Positions 17,374-25,562 of a stretch of DNA of 64,000 nt are shown piece by piece. The stretch comes from Gallibacter sp963634825. Its GTDB lineage: Bacteria; Bacillota; Clostridia; Peptostreptococcales; Anaerovoracaceae. Both the position numbers and the translations under genes were made by a program. The DNA lies in NCBI GenBank assembly GCA_963634825.1, contig CAVHCP010000003.1, forward strand, positions 1-64,000, read 5' to 3'. The notes under the pieces were generated by a model, which was not told the origin of the DNA, searched no databases, and saw only the letters and a list, made by a program, of their open reading frames with translations. Position 1 is the stretch's first letter, and each line of letters begins with the position of its first letter.

Positions 17374-17402
17374 TTGCAAAAACAAAAGAAAGGGTATACA
17401 AT
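17374..17402 (+). promoter_or_regulatory. promoter of topA-hslVU
   Basis: TTGCAA (17374-17379), 17 bp, TACAAT (17397-17402), about 40 bp before the topA start. Confidence 0.7.
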
Positions 17403-17443
17403 TTTGCGATATAAGAAATTTAATTCATAAAGGGAGCAAATTT

Positions 17444-19525
17444 ATGGCACAAGCTAAAAAGAAAACGACAAGAAAGAAAAATCTCGTTATAGTCGAGTCA
17501 CCATCAAAGTCAAAGACTATAAGTAAGTTTTTGGGCAGTAATTATAAGGTGGTAGCTTCTGTCGGACATGTCAGAGACCTGCCAAAGAGCACGATGGGTA
17601 TCGACATAGAAAACAATTTTGAACCGAGATATATAAATATCCGAGGCAAGGGAGATATTATCAAGTCACTTAAAAAGGAAGCAAAAAATGCAAACAAAAT
17701 CTATTTAGCAACAGACCCGGATAGGGAGGGGGAAGCTATATCGTGGCATCTTGCTTATATTTTGGGTATAGATCCAAGTGAGCCTTGCCGTATCGTATTT
17801 AATGAGATTACAAAGGATGCTGTAAAAACTGCAGTAAAAAATCCAAGAGCGATCGATATGGGGCTTGTAGATGCACAGCAGGCAAGGCGTGTGCTTGACA
17901 GGCTTGTAGGATATTCGATAAGTCCGCTTCTTTGGAGGAAAGTACGAAAGGGCCTTAGCGCAGGCAGAGTACAATCAGCGACACTTAAAATAATTTGCGA
18001 CAGAGAAAATGAGATAAATAATTTTGTGCCGGAGGAGTTTTGGAATATCACAGCTACCTTTAAAAAGGAAAAGCTATTTGATGCAAAGCTGACTACATAT
18101 AAAGGTAAAAAAATTACAATAAAAAATAGCGAAGAAAATGATACCGTGATCGGAGAGCTTAAGGACGGTAAATTTGTAGTAGCAAAGGTCGAAGAAAAAA
18201 ACAGAAAGAGAAGACCAAGACCGCCATATACCACAAGCAGTCTGCAGCAAGATGCGACAAATAAGATAAATTTCAATACGAGGAAAACAATGTGGGTTGC
18301 GCAGCAACTTTATGAGGGTATAGAAATAAAAGGGCATGGAACAGTTGGACTTGTTTCGTATATCAGAACGGATTCTACGAGGATTTCGAGTGAAGCAAGA
18401 GGAAGGGCAAAGGCATTTATAACAGAAAAATATGGCGAAGGATATTATGGCGGCACGGTATATGCAAACAAAAAGAAAGAGGCGCAGGACGCGCATGAGG
18501 CTATAAGACCGTCAAATGTCGAATTTACGCCTGAGAAAATAAAGGGATTTTTAACTGCCGACCAATATAAATTGTATGAGCTGATTTGGAGCAGATTTGT
18601 AGCAAGTCAGATGAAGGAAGCAGAGTATCTATCAATATCGGCGGATATCGCAAACGGTGATTATATGCTCCACTCGGCAGGCTCAAAATTGCTATTTGAC
18701 GGATATTTAAAGGTTTTGGCAACAGATCGCGACGAGGAAACGCTTTTACCTGCTTTAAAGGAAGGTGAGGAGCTGACAAGTACAAAGATAAAGGGTGAAC
18801 AAAACTTCACACAGCCACCGGCTCGATTTACGGAAGCTTCACTTGTAAAAGCATTAGAAGAGCTAAACATAGGAAGACCGAGCACATATGCACCAATCGT
18901 AGCTACACTTTCCGACAGGAGATATATAAGGAAGAAGAGCAAAAGCATCATTCCAACGGAGCTTGGATTTACAGTTACAAATCTGCTTTCGGAATATTTC
19001 AAGGAAATAGTGGATGTCGGATTTACGGCAAGTATGGAGGATAAGCTTGACGAGGTAGGCATTACGATAGATGACTGGAAGCAAATTTTAAGAGACTTTT
19101 ATGTAGACTTTGAAAAGGAATTAAAGGTTGCAGACGAGAGCATCGAAAAGATAGACAGCGATGAGATGACCGACATAAAATGCGACAAGTGTGGCAAATT
19201 TATGGTAAAAAAACACGGTAGATTCGGGGAATTTCTCGCTTGCAGCGGATATCCGGAGTGCAAAAATACAAAAGCAATCGTAAAGGAAATCGGCGTTAAA
19301 TGTCCAAAATGTGGCAAAGAAATAGTCGAAAAAAAGAGCAAGCGAGGCAGGGTTTTTTATGGCTGTAGCGGATATCCCGAGTGTGATAATTCCTACTGGA
19401 ATAAGCCGGTAAATAAAAAGTGCCCAAAATGCGGTGCGCTTTTGACTGAGAAAAAGACGAAGACTTTTAAGGGGCTTGTATGCTCAAATAGCGAATGTGA
19501 TTATAAAGAAAAAACGGAGGTATAA
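17444..19525 (+). CDS. topA: DNA topoisomerase I
   Basis: A 693-residue type IA topoisomerase that relaxes negative supercoils. The TOPRIM domain opens with VIVESPSKSKT (about 15-25) and ends with DPDREGEAISWH; the active-site tyrosine is Tyr306 in SYIRTDSTR. Three C-terminal Cys4 zinc ribbons follow (CDKCGKF...CSGYPEC, CPKCGKE...CSGYPEC, CPKCGAL...CSNSEC). ATG 17444 with AAAGGGAG before it is chosen over an upstream ATG at 17345 that lies ahead of the promoter. Confidence 0.96.
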   Translation: MAQAKKKTTRKKNLVIVESPSKSKTISKFLGSNYKVVASVGHVRDLPKSTMGIDIENNFEPRYINIRGKGDIIKSLKKEAKNANKIYLATDPDREGEAISWHLAYILGIDPSEPCRIVFNEITKDAVKTAVKNPRAIDMGLVDAQQARRVLDRLVGYSISPLLWRKVRKGLSAGRVQSATLKIICDRENEINNFVPEEFWNITATFKKEKLFDAKLTTYKGKKITIKNSEENDTVIGELKDGKFVVAKVEEKNRKRRPRPPYTTSSLQQDATNKINFNTRKTMWVAQQLYEGIEIKGHGTVGLVSYIRTDSTRISSEARGRAKAFITEKYGEGYYGGTVYANKKKEAQDAHEAIRPSNVEFTPEKIKGFLTADQYKLYELIWSRFVASQMKEAEYLSISADIANGDYMLHSAGSKLLFDGYLKVLATDRDEETLLPALKEGEELTSTKIKGEQNFTQPPARFTEASLVKALEELNIGRPSTYAPIVATLSDRRYIRKKSKSIIPTELGFTVTNLLSEYFKEIVDVGFTASMEDKLDEVGITIDDWKQILRDFYVDFEKELKVADESIEKIDSDEMTDIKCDKCGKFMVKKHGRFGEFLACSGYPECKNTKAIVKEIGVKCPKCGKEIVEKKSKRGRVFYGCSGYPECDNSYWNKPVNKKCPKCGALLTEKKTKTFKGLVCSNSECDYKEKTEV

Positions 19526-19528
19526 ACA

Positions 19529-20089
19529 GTGACAGAATTCCATGCAACTACGATTTGTGCGGTTAGAAGAGGGCCAAACGACATCTGTATCGGCGGAGAC
19601 GGGCAGGTGACTATGGGCGAAACCGCTATAATGAAAAACAATGCAAAAAAGGTCAGAAAAATATATAAAGATAAAGTTTTAACAGGCTTTGCGGGCTCTG
19701 TGGCAGACGCCTTTTCCCTAACAGAGAAATTTGAAAAAAAGCTCGAGGAGCACAATGGCAATCTAAAAAAGGCGGCCGTTTCGCTTGCTCAGCTTTGGAG
19801 AAGCGATAAGGGAATGCGCGGACTTGAGGCACTTATGATTGCAGTTGACAGCGAGAGTATGCTCCTTATTTCGGGCAATGGTGAAGTTATCGAACCTGAT
19901 CAGGATTATATTGCCATAGGCTCAGGCGGTAACTATGCTTACTCGGCTGCGAATGCATTATTTAACAATACAGATCTTGACGCGGCTTCAATCGTAGAAA
20001 AATCGCTAAAAATAGCGGCTTCAATTTGCGTATATACAAATGACCATATAACAATTGAAAAATTAGAGGAGGCGACAGATGGTGAATAA
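19529..20089 (+). CDS. hslV: HslV, peptidase subunit of the HslUV protease
   Basis: A 186-residue N-terminal-threonine peptidase, working inside the HslU ATPase rings. The start is GTG 19529 after GGAGG. The protein begins MTEFHATTICAVRR: unlike E. coli HslV, whose mature end is Thr-Thr-Ile, a short extension precedes the Thr-Thr-Ile, as in Bacillus CodW. Either Thr2 or the internal Thr could be the catalytic end. GDGQVTMG and GSGGNYA are family motifs. It overlaps hslU by 11 bp. Confidence 0.94.
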   Translation: MTEFHATTICAVRRGPNDICIGGDGQVTMGETAIMKNNAKKVRKIYKDKVLTGFAGSVADAFSLTEKFEKKLEEHNGNLKKAAVSLAQLWRSDKGMRGLEALMIAVDSESMLLISGNGEVIEPDQDYIAIGSGGNYAYSAANALFNNTDLDAASIVEKSLKIAASICVYTNDHITIEKLEEATDGE

Positions 20090-21533
20090 ATTATATAATA
20101 TGACACCGAAGGAAATAGTAGAGGTTCTCGACAAATATATCATCGGTCAGGACGAGGCGAAAAAATCAGTTGCTGTCGCACTCAGAAACAGATATAGGAG
20201 AAGCCTTTTATCAGAAGAGCTCCAAGAGGAAATAACACCTAAAAACATTTTGATGATGGGACCTACCGGAGTCGGCAAAACCGAAATCGCAAGACGACTT
20301 GCAAAGATTATGGACGCACCTTTTGTGAAGGTTGAAGCAACAAAATTTACAGAGGTCGGATATGTTGGCAGAGACGTTGATTCGATGATAAGAGATCTTG
20401 CCGAATCTGCGATTAGGCTGACTAAAAATGCTAAGCTACAAGAAAAATACGATCTTGCGGATAAGATTGTAGAGGATAAGATAGTCGATGCACTTGTGCC
20501 GGCAGGCAAAGACAAAAGTAAAAAATCAACGCAGAGTAGCAATCCGTTTGCATTTTTGATGAATAGTGGCGGTTTTGTAAGCCAAAAAGAGCAGTATGAG
20601 GCGAAGCTTGAAGAAGAAAAAAAGGCAAACGAAAACAATCAGGCAGATGAGCAGGATACACAGCTTACAAAGGAGCAGGTAAGACAGCAACTCCGAAATG
20701 GACAGCTTGAGGAGCAGATCATAGAAATAGAGGTGGTAACAGCTCCAAAGGGCAACGAGCTTGATATGGGCAACGAAGGTATGTCGATTGCTATCGGAAA
20801 TATTTTCGGTGATATGATGCCTAAAAAAACCAAGAGAAAAAAAGTCACAGTAAGCGAAGCCCGCAAAATCCTAAGGGAGCAGGAAGCACAAAATCTTCTC
20901 GATATGGATGAGGTGGTTGATGACGCACTCAAAAATGCTGAGCAAAATGGTATAGTTTTTATAGACGAAATAGACAAAATTGCTTCGGGCAACGGATACA
21001 GAGTCGGAGCTGACGTTTCACGTGAGGGCGTGCAGCGTGATATTTTGCCTATAGTTGAGGGAAGTGTTGTAAACACGAAGCACGGCCCTGTCAGGACGGA
21101 TCATATCCTATTTATCGGCGCCGGGGCATTCCAGACGGCGAGCCCAACAGATCTCATACCGGAGCTTCAGGGTAGATTCCCTATAAGGGTTGAGCTCGAA
21201 AGCTTGACAGAGGAGGATTTCCTCAAAATCCTGACTGTGCCTCAAAATGCAATTATAAAGCAGCAAAAGGCCCTGCTCGAAACAGAGGGTACAGAGATAA
21301 CATTTACAGATGATGCGATAAAGGAAATCGCAAGGATAGCATTTTTGATGAATGAGCAAACCGAAAATATCGGAGCGCGTAGACTTCATACGGTTTTAGA
21401 AAAGCTCCTTGAGGAAGTATCCTTTAATATTCCTGATGTAGCAGAGGATAAAATCATCATCGATAAGGAATATGTTGCAAAGCGATTTGAAGATACGATA
21501 GATGCTGAAGATTTAGACAGGTACATTTTATAA
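20079..21533 (+). CDS. hslU: HslU, ATPase subunit of the HslUV protease
   Basis: A 484-residue AAA+ unfoldase of the Clp/Hsp100 group. It begins with TPKEIVEVLDKYIIGQDEAKKSVAVALRNRYRR; Walker A (GPTGVGKTE) is near 65-73, Walker B (GIVFIDEIDKI) comes after the I-domain (about 110-270), and sensor 2 lies in ENIGARRLHTVLEKLLEE. The C-terminal LDRYIL inserts into HslV. Coupled to hslV by overlap. Confidence 0.96.
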   Translation: MVNKLYNMTPKEIVEVLDKYIIGQDEAKKSVAVALRNRYRRSLLSEELQEEITPKNILMMGPTGVGKTEIARRLAKIMDAPFVKVEATKFTEVGYVGRDVDSMIRDLAESAIRLTKNAKLQEKYDLADKIVEDKIVDALVPAGKDKSKKSTQSSNPFAFLMNSGGFVSQKEQYEAKLEEEKKANENNQADEQDTQLTKEQVRQQLRNGQLEEQIIEIEVVTAPKGNELDMGNEGMSIAIGNIFGDMMPKKTKRKKVTVSEARKILREQEAQNLLDMDEVVDDALKNAEQNGIVFIDEIDKIASGNGYRVGADVSREGVQRDILPIVEGSVVNTKHGPVRTDHILFIGAGAFQTASPTDLIPELQGRFPIRVELESLTEEDFLKILTVPQNAIIKQQKALLETEGTEITFTDDAIKEIARIAFLMNEQTENIGARRLHTVLEKLLEEVSFNIPDVAEDKIIIDKEYVAKRFEDTIDAEDLDRYIL

Positions 21534-21534
21534 A

Positions 21535-22158
21535 ATGATACTTTATAGGACTGTAAAAAAAGAAGCCAGGGCTGAGCAGGTGATTGAAAAATCGCACTTT
21601 ATTTCTCATATAAAGCCTGTTTCAACAAAGGAAGAGGCAGATGCATTTATAGCGCAGATAAAAAAAGAATATAAGGATGCGACTCACAATGTGCCTGCAA
21701 TGGTTATAGGCGACAAAAAGCAAATACAGTGGGGCAGCGATGACGGCGAGCCACAGGGGACTTCCGGGGCTCCGATAGTGCAGATGCTCGTAAAAGAGGA
21801 TATTACAGATGTCGTCATCGTTGTTACTCGCTATTTTGGTGGCGTCAAGCTCGGCACAGGAGGGCTTGTCAGAGCATATACGAGCAGTGCGAAGCTTGCA
21901 ATAGAGGAGGCAACGATTTGCGAGGCTGTCGAGGTTGTAGCTCTTACGGTAGAGTTTGAATATACATACCTGCAAAAATTGCAAAACTTGAGCAAAAGCG
22001 AAAGCTTTTCGATAGATAATGTTAAATATACAGAAAAAATTGTCGCTGACTTATTGACAGAACCCGAAAATGCTGATAGTATAATGGAGCGTGTCGCAGG
22101 CATTACAAATGGCACAGCAAGGGTTATTGAGAAAAAAATTTCAAAAACTTTCAGATAA
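21535..22158 (+). CDS. YigZ/IMPACT family protein
   Basis: A 207-residue protein with the UPF0029/IMPACT domain (about 1-125; WGSDDGEPQGTSGAPI is the signature) and a C-terminal DUF1949 domain (about 137-200). Bacterial members are of uncertain role. The start lies 1 bp after the hslU stop, so it is likely the last gene of topA-hslV-hslU. Confidence 0.88.
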   Translation: MILYRTVKKEARAEQVIEKSHFISHIKPVSTKEEADAFIAQIKKEYKDATHNVPAMVIGDKKQIQWGSDDGEPQGTSGAPIVQMLVKEDITDVVIVVTRYFGGVKLGTGGLVRAYTSSAKLAIEEATICEAVEVVALTVEFEYTYLQKLQNLSKSESFSIDNVKYTEKIVADLLTEPENADSIMERVAGITNGTARVIEKKISKTFR

Positions 22159-22182
22159 GTGTTGGAAATGCTTGCATAGGTG

Positions 22183-22211
22183 TTGACAAACCATTACAAC
22201 TACTATATAGT
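22183..22211 (+). promoter_or_regulatory. strong promoter of the tRNA cluster
   Basis: TTGACA (22183-22188), 17 bp, TATAGT (22206-22211). The first tRNA begins 33 bp downstream. Probably drives all fifteen tRNAs. Confidence 0.85.
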
Positions 22212-22243
22212 AAATAAATGTGTTCACAAAGCAACTTAGGTTA

Positions 22244-22319
22244 GGGCGCTTAGCTCAGCTGGGAGAGCATCTGCCTTACAAGCAGGAGGTCATAGGTTCG
22301 AGCCCTATAGCGCCCACCA
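22244..22319 (+). tRNA. tRNA-Val (TAC)
   Basis: Full cloverleaf, acceptor GGGCGCT/AGCGCCC, anticodon loop CTTACAA, encoded CCA. First gene of the cluster. Confidence 0.97.
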
Positions 22320-22366
22320 TTATCTTTTGCTTTGCAGGTAAAAGTTGCTGAGCAAAAGCCATATGC

Positions 22367-22443
22367 GGTCCGGTAGTTCAGTTGGTTAGAATGCCAGCCT
22401 GTCACGCTGGAGGTCGTCGGTTCGAACCCGATCCGGATCGCCA
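22367..22443 (+). tRNA. tRNA-Asp (GTC)
   Basis: Acceptor GGTCCGG/CCGGATC with one G-T pair, anticodon loop CTGTCAC, discriminator G, encoded CCA. Confidence 0.97.
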
Positions 22444-22475
22444 TTCTTTTTAAAAATTACATATAAAACATATTT

Positions 22476-22551
22476 GCTGGCATAGCTCAACTGGTAGAGC
22501 AGCTGATTTGTAATCAGCAGGTTGGGGGTTCAAGTCCCTCTGCCAGCTCCA
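22476..22551 (+). tRNA. tRNA-Thr (TGT)
   Basis: Acceptor GCTGGCA/TGCCAGC, anticodon loop TTTGTAA, encoded CCA. Confidence 0.97.
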
Positions 22552-22556
22552 TTTAT

Positions 22557-22641
22557 GGAGGGGTGCCCGAGTGGCTAAAGGGGGCGGACTGTAAATCCGT
22601 TGACTGAGTCTACAGTGGTTCGAATCCACTCCCCTCCACCA
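22557..22641 (+). tRNA. tRNA-Tyr (GTA)
   Basis: Acceptor GGAGGGG/CCCCTCC, anticodon GTA, long variable arm as expected for bacterial Tyr tRNA, encoded CCA. Confidence 0.97.
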
Positions 22642-22652
22642 ATAATAAACAT

Positions 22653-22727
22653 GCGGAAGTGGCTCAGGGGTAGAGCATCGCCTTGCCAAGGCGAGGGTCG
22701 CGGGTTCGAATCCCGTCTTCCGCTCCA
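22653..22727 (+). tRNA. tRNA-Gly (GCC)
   Basis: Acceptor GCGGAAG/CTTCCGC, anticodon loop TTGCCAA, encoded CCA. Confidence 0.97.
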
Positions 22728-22752
22728 TTTATCTAAAGATAAAATATGTTTT

Positions 22753-22826
<74 letters not shown>

Positions 22827-22846
22827 TTTTTAAAAAACGTCTGCAC

Positions 22847-22882
22847 GCAGATGGATATACACCTAAGCAGATGGATATACAC
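22847..22882. repeat. 16-bp direct repeat in a tRNA spacer
   Basis: GCAGATGGATATACAC occurs at 22847-22862 and again at 22867-22882, separated by 4 bp. It lies between tRNA-Gly(TCC) and tRNA-Arg. No integrase gene is adjacent. Confidence 0.8.
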
Positions 22883-22887
22883 AGCGT

Positions 22888-22964
22888 GGGTCCATAGCTC
22901 AGTCGGATAGAGCAACGGCCTTCTAAGCCGTGTGTCCGGGGTTCGAATCCCTGTGGGCTCACCA
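22888..22964 (+). tRNA. tRNA-Arg (TCT)
   Basis: Acceptor GGGTCCA/TGGGCTC with two G-T pairs, anticodon loop CTTCTAA, encoded CCA. Reads the AGA/AGG codons common in this genome. Confidence 0.96.
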
Positions 22965-22989
22965 TTATTTTTTAGAATGGATGGTACGA

Positions 22990-23064
22990 TGGGGTATAGC
23001 CAAGTGGTAAGGCACCGGACTTTGACTCCGTCATTCGCAGGTTCGAGTCCTGCTACCCCAGCCA
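22990..23064 (+). tRNA. tRNA-Gln (TTG)
   Basis: Acceptor TGGGGTA/TACCCCA, anticodon loop CTTTGAC, encoded CCA. Confidence 0.96.
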
Positions 23065-23069
23065 AGCAT

Positions 23070-23145
23070 GACCCATTAGCTCAGGCGGTAGAGCACTTGA
23101 CTTTTAATCAAGGTGTCCGGAGTTCGAGTCTCCGATGGGTCACCA
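23070..23145 (+). tRNA. tRNA-Lys (TTT)
   Basis: Acceptor GACCCAT/ATGGGTC, anticodon loop CTTTTAA, encoded CCA. Confidence 0.97.
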
Positions 23146-23166
23146 ATTATTTAAGAAAATCCACCG

Positions 23167-23255
23167 GGAGGGGTGTCCGAGTGGTTTAAGGAGCTGGTCT
23201 TGAAAACCAGTGATCCCGCAAGGGACCGTGGGTTCGAATCCCACCCCCTCCGCCA
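23167..23255 (+). tRNA. tRNA-Ser (TGA)
   Basis: Acceptor GGAGGGG/CCCCTCC, anticodon loop CTTGAAA, long variable arm, encoded CCA. Confidence 0.97.
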
Positions 23256-23271
23256 AAGGTACTATAGATTT

Positions 23272-23364
<93 letters not shown>

Positions 23365-23366
23365 AT

Positions 23367-23442
23367 AGGGGTATAGCTCAGTTGGTAGAGCAGTGGTCTC
23401 CAAAACCATGTGCCGTGGGTTCAAGTCCTACTACCCCTGCCA
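23367..23442 (+). tRNA. tRNA-Trp (CCA)
   Basis: Acceptor AGGGGTA/TACCCCT, anticodon loop CTCCAAA, encoded CCA. Confidence 0.97.
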
Positions 23443-23472
23443 TATATTTTGTCAGGTTAGATAGTAAAATTT

Positions 23473-23549
23473 CGGGGTGTAGCGCAGTTTGGTAGCGCAA
23501 CTGGTTTGGGACCAGTGGGTCGCGGGTTCAAATCCTGCCACCCCGACCA
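23473..23549 (+). tRNA. tRNA-Pro (TGG)
   Basis: Acceptor CGGGGTG/CACCCCG, anticodon loop TTTGGGA, encoded CCA. Confidence 0.97.
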
Positions 23550-23562
23550 TTTTTAAAAATTT

Positions 23563-23639
23563 GGGCCATTAGCTCAGTTGGTCAGAGCGTCCGGCTCATA
23601 ACCGGCAGGTCCGGGGTTCAAGTCCCTGATGGCCCACCA
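23563..23639 (+). tRNA. tRNA with CAT anticodon (elongator Met or Ile2)
   Basis: Acceptor GGGCCAT/ATGGCCC is fully paired from the first base, so it is not the initiator tRNA. Anticodon loop CTCATAA. Elongator Met and lysidine-modified Ile2 cannot be told apart by eye. CCA encoded. Confidence 0.93.
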
Positions 23640-23646
23640 AATTTTT

Positions 23647-23722
<76 letters not shown>

Positions 23723-23731
23723 TTTTTTTTT
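23723..23731 (+). terminator. T-run ending the tRNA cluster
   Basis: Nine T residues follow the CCA of tRNA-Phe. No separate hairpin is seen; the stable tRNA fold itself could supply it. Confidence 0.4.
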
Positions 23732-23766
23732 GTACAAAATAGGGACTAAATTTTTGGGAGGAAAGC

Positions 23767-24354
23767 ATGGCACAGCTTTTTTACAAATACAGCACTATGA
23801 ATGCCGGTAAATCGATAGAGCTCATAAAGGTTGCATACAACTATGAGGAGCGTGGCAAACGCGTTTTGTGTCTGACATCTAAAACAGATACCAGATTTGG
23901 CGAAGGTGTTATCACATCAAGAGTGGGACTCCAGCGACAGGCAATACCTGTATCAGAGGATACAAATATCTTAAATATCTTTATGCGCGAAAATGAAAAG
24001 CATCAAATTGATTGTGTGCTCGTTGACGAAGGACAGTTCCTAAAAAAACAGCATATATTGCAGCTTGTTGAGATTGTCGATAGCTTCGATGTGCCGGTAA
24101 TGGTTTACGGACTAAAAAACGACTTCAGAAATGAACTCTTTGAGGGATCGTATTATCTGCTTGTTTATGCCGACAAGATAGAGGAGATCAAAACTATCTG
24201 TTGGTGTGGCAAAAAGGCTACGATGGTCGCAAGGATAGTAGACGGCAAGTTTGTAAAAGAGGGCGAACAAATCTTAGTAGGCGGAGATGATATGTATGTG
24301 TCGCTTTGTCGCAAGCACTATAATGACGGCAGATATAAAGAACATATGAAATAA
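23767..24354 (+). CDS. tdk: thymidine kinase (type II)
   Basis: A 195-residue enzyme that phosphorylates thymidine for salvage. The P-loop (YSTMNAGKS, about 8-16) and the DEGQFL motif are clear. The zinc site is formed by CWC near residue 145 and the CRKH near the end, and the lasso that closes on the substrate lies between. The Cys-x-Cys form is seen in some other Firmicutes. GGGAGG precedes ATG 23767. It is followed by its own terminator. Confidence 0.93.
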   Translation: MAQLFYKYSTMNAGKSIELIKVAYNYEERGKRVLCLTSKTDTRFGEGVITSRVGLQRQAIPVSEDTNILNIFMRENEKHQIDCVLVDEGQFLKKQHILQLVEIVDSFDVPVMVYGLKNDFRNELFEGSYYLLVYADKIEEIKTICWCGKKATMVARIVDGKFVKEGEQILVGGDDMYVSLCRKHYNDGRYKEHMK

Positions 24355-24382
24355 AAATGAACACTTTGTGTTCATTTTTTTT
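24354..24382 (+). terminator. intrinsic terminator of tdk
   Basis: AAAATGAACAC (24354-24364) pairs with GTGTTCATTTT (24368-24378) around TTT, and the T-run continues to 24382. Confidence 0.88.
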
Positions 24383-24399
24383 GCAAAAAGCTTGATTGC

Positions 24400-24456
24400 A
24401 GGGTTATGGGGGGGGTTATAGGATAAAATTTGTCCTATAACCCTCCTATAACCTTA
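24400..24456. repeat. G-rich palindrome with doubled arms
   Basis: GGGTTATAGGA (24413-24423) faces TCCTATAACCC (24433-24443) across a 9-nt loop. Outside these, GGTTAT (24402-24407) faces CCTATAACC (24445-24453), so each arm holds two copies of a GGTTATAGG-like unit. A run of eight G lies in the left arm. Function unknown. Confidence 0.65.
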
Positions 24457-24462
24457 TAATTT

Positions 24463-24690
24463 GGCTAATTCTGCCGGCAAGGTAAAAGAGCTACCCCCTC
24501 TTGCACTTTCGCAGGCACAGCTTGCAATTGCCAGCGAAACGAGCTTGGCGAGCGGATAAGTGTCAGCAATGTTTGAGCATCTGCGGTGTGAGTTTTGCTG
24601 ACACTCCGCGAACCTGCGAGTGAGCGCAAGTAATTGCCTGTGCCGAGAACCGCAAGAGAGGGTAGCTCTTTTACTTTGCCGGCAAATGTA
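24463..24690. repeat. long palindromic element, copy A
   Basis: An imperfect palindrome of about 220 bp in a 430-bp gene-free stretch. Outer arms: 24473-24504 (beginning GCCGGCAAGGTAAAAGAGCT) mirror 24652-24683. The core 24549-24627, read on the minus strand, matches 39891-39969 at 69 of 79 positions by eye. GTGTCAGCAA and TTGCTGACAC flank the centre. The outer arms have no counterpart in copy B. No reading frame or known RNA family was recognised. Confidence 0.8.
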
Positions 24691-24704
24691 GTCCCAGAAG
24701 CTAT

Positions 24705-24763
24705 AAATATACGCAAATAAATAAATATAAACAAATATGCGTATATATTTATATTTATTTATA
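24705..24763. promoter_or_regulatory. A/T-rich inverted repeat before the ABC exporter
   Basis: AAATATACGCA (24705-24715) faces TGCGTATATATTT (24738-24750), and AATAAATAAATATAAA (24716-24731) faces TTTATATTTATTTATA (24748-24763). It ends just before the -10 box and could be an operator. No regulator gene is adjacent. Confidence 0.4.
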
Positions 24764-24776
24764 TATATGCTATAAT
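24748..24776 (+). promoter_or_regulatory. promoter of the ABC exporter operon
   Basis: Extended -10: TG (24768-24769), C, TATAAT (24771-24776), with a weak -35 TTTATA (24748-24753). The first gene starts at 24813. Confidence 0.65.
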
Positions 24777-24812
24777 AGCTACGCAAGCAGGCGAAAAACA
24801 AAAGGAGCAAAA

Positions 24813-25562
24813 ATGGAAAATGCAATAGAAGTAAAAAATCTAACAAAAATCTACAAGGAGCTAAAGGCGATAGACGCTCTTTCATTTGAGGTCAAAAAAG
24901 GAGAAATTTTAGGATTGATCGGACCAAATGGCAGTGGCAAATCAACAACGATAAATTGTATACTGTCACTTCTGAAATTTCAAAGTGGCAGCATCAAGAT
25001 TTTTGGCGAGGAAATGAAACCAAACGCATACGAACTCAAGGCAAAAATAGGAGTCATCTTTCAGGAAGTTGCGGTTTTTGATGAGCTCAGCGTTTATGAA
25101 AATATAGATTATTTTTGCGGACTTTATATAAAAGATAAAGCACTAAGAAAATCTTATGTAGAAGATGCCATAGAGCTTGTCGGACTTTGTGACTTCAAAA
25201 AATTCATTCCCAAAAAACTTTCGGGAGGTTTACTCAGAAGGCTTAATATAGCATGCGGTATAGCGCACAAGCCGAGCCTTATTTTCCTGGATGAGCCGAC
25301 AGTAGCAGTCGATCCGCAGAGCCGAAATAGTATACTTGACGGTATCAAGAAGCTGAGGGAGGACGGAGCGACTATCGTTTATACAACTCATTATATGGAG
25401 GAAGTCGAAATCATTTGTGATAGGATTATCATTCTTGATAAGGGAAAGATCATAGCGCAAGGGACAAGCGATGAGCTAAAGGCATCCGTGGCTACAGAAA
25501 AGGATGAGCCTACTTTAAATGATGTATTTTTGGAGCTTACGGGAAAGGAGCTTAGGGACTGA
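24813..25562 (+). CDS. ABC transporter ATP-binding protein (ABC-2 exporter)
   Basis: A 249-residue ATPase of the DRA/CcmA-like group that powers the two permeases downstream. Walker A (GPNGSGKST) is near 37-45, the Q-loop is in IGVIFQEVAVFDELSVYEN, the signature is LSGGLLRRL (a known variant), and Walker B is LIFLDEPTVAVD, followed by the H-loop TTHYMEE. The cargo is unknown (drug, peptide or lipid). It ends one base into the first permease. Confidence 0.9.
   Translation: MENAIEVKNLTKIYKELKAIDALSFEVKKGEILGLIGPNGSGKSTTINCILSLLKFQSGSIKIFGEEMKPNAYELKAKIGVIFQEVAVFDELSVYENIDYFCGLYIKDKALRKSYVEDAIELVGLCDFKKFIPKKLSGGLLRRLNIACGIAHKPSLIFLDEPTVAVDPQSRNSILDGIKKLREDGATIVYTTHYMEEVEIICDRIIILDKGKIIAQGTSDELKASVATEKDEPTLNDVFLELTGKELRD

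Noticed and set aside
17345..17443. Longer N-terminus of topoisomerase I
   Set aside because: The upstream ATG precedes the promoter at 17374-17402, and the family starts near AKKKTTRKKNLVIVES.
24463..24690. Integron attC site or IS end for the long palindrome
   Set aside because: No GTTRRRY-type boxes, integrase or transposase; the element is longer than attC sites and its arms differ between copies.
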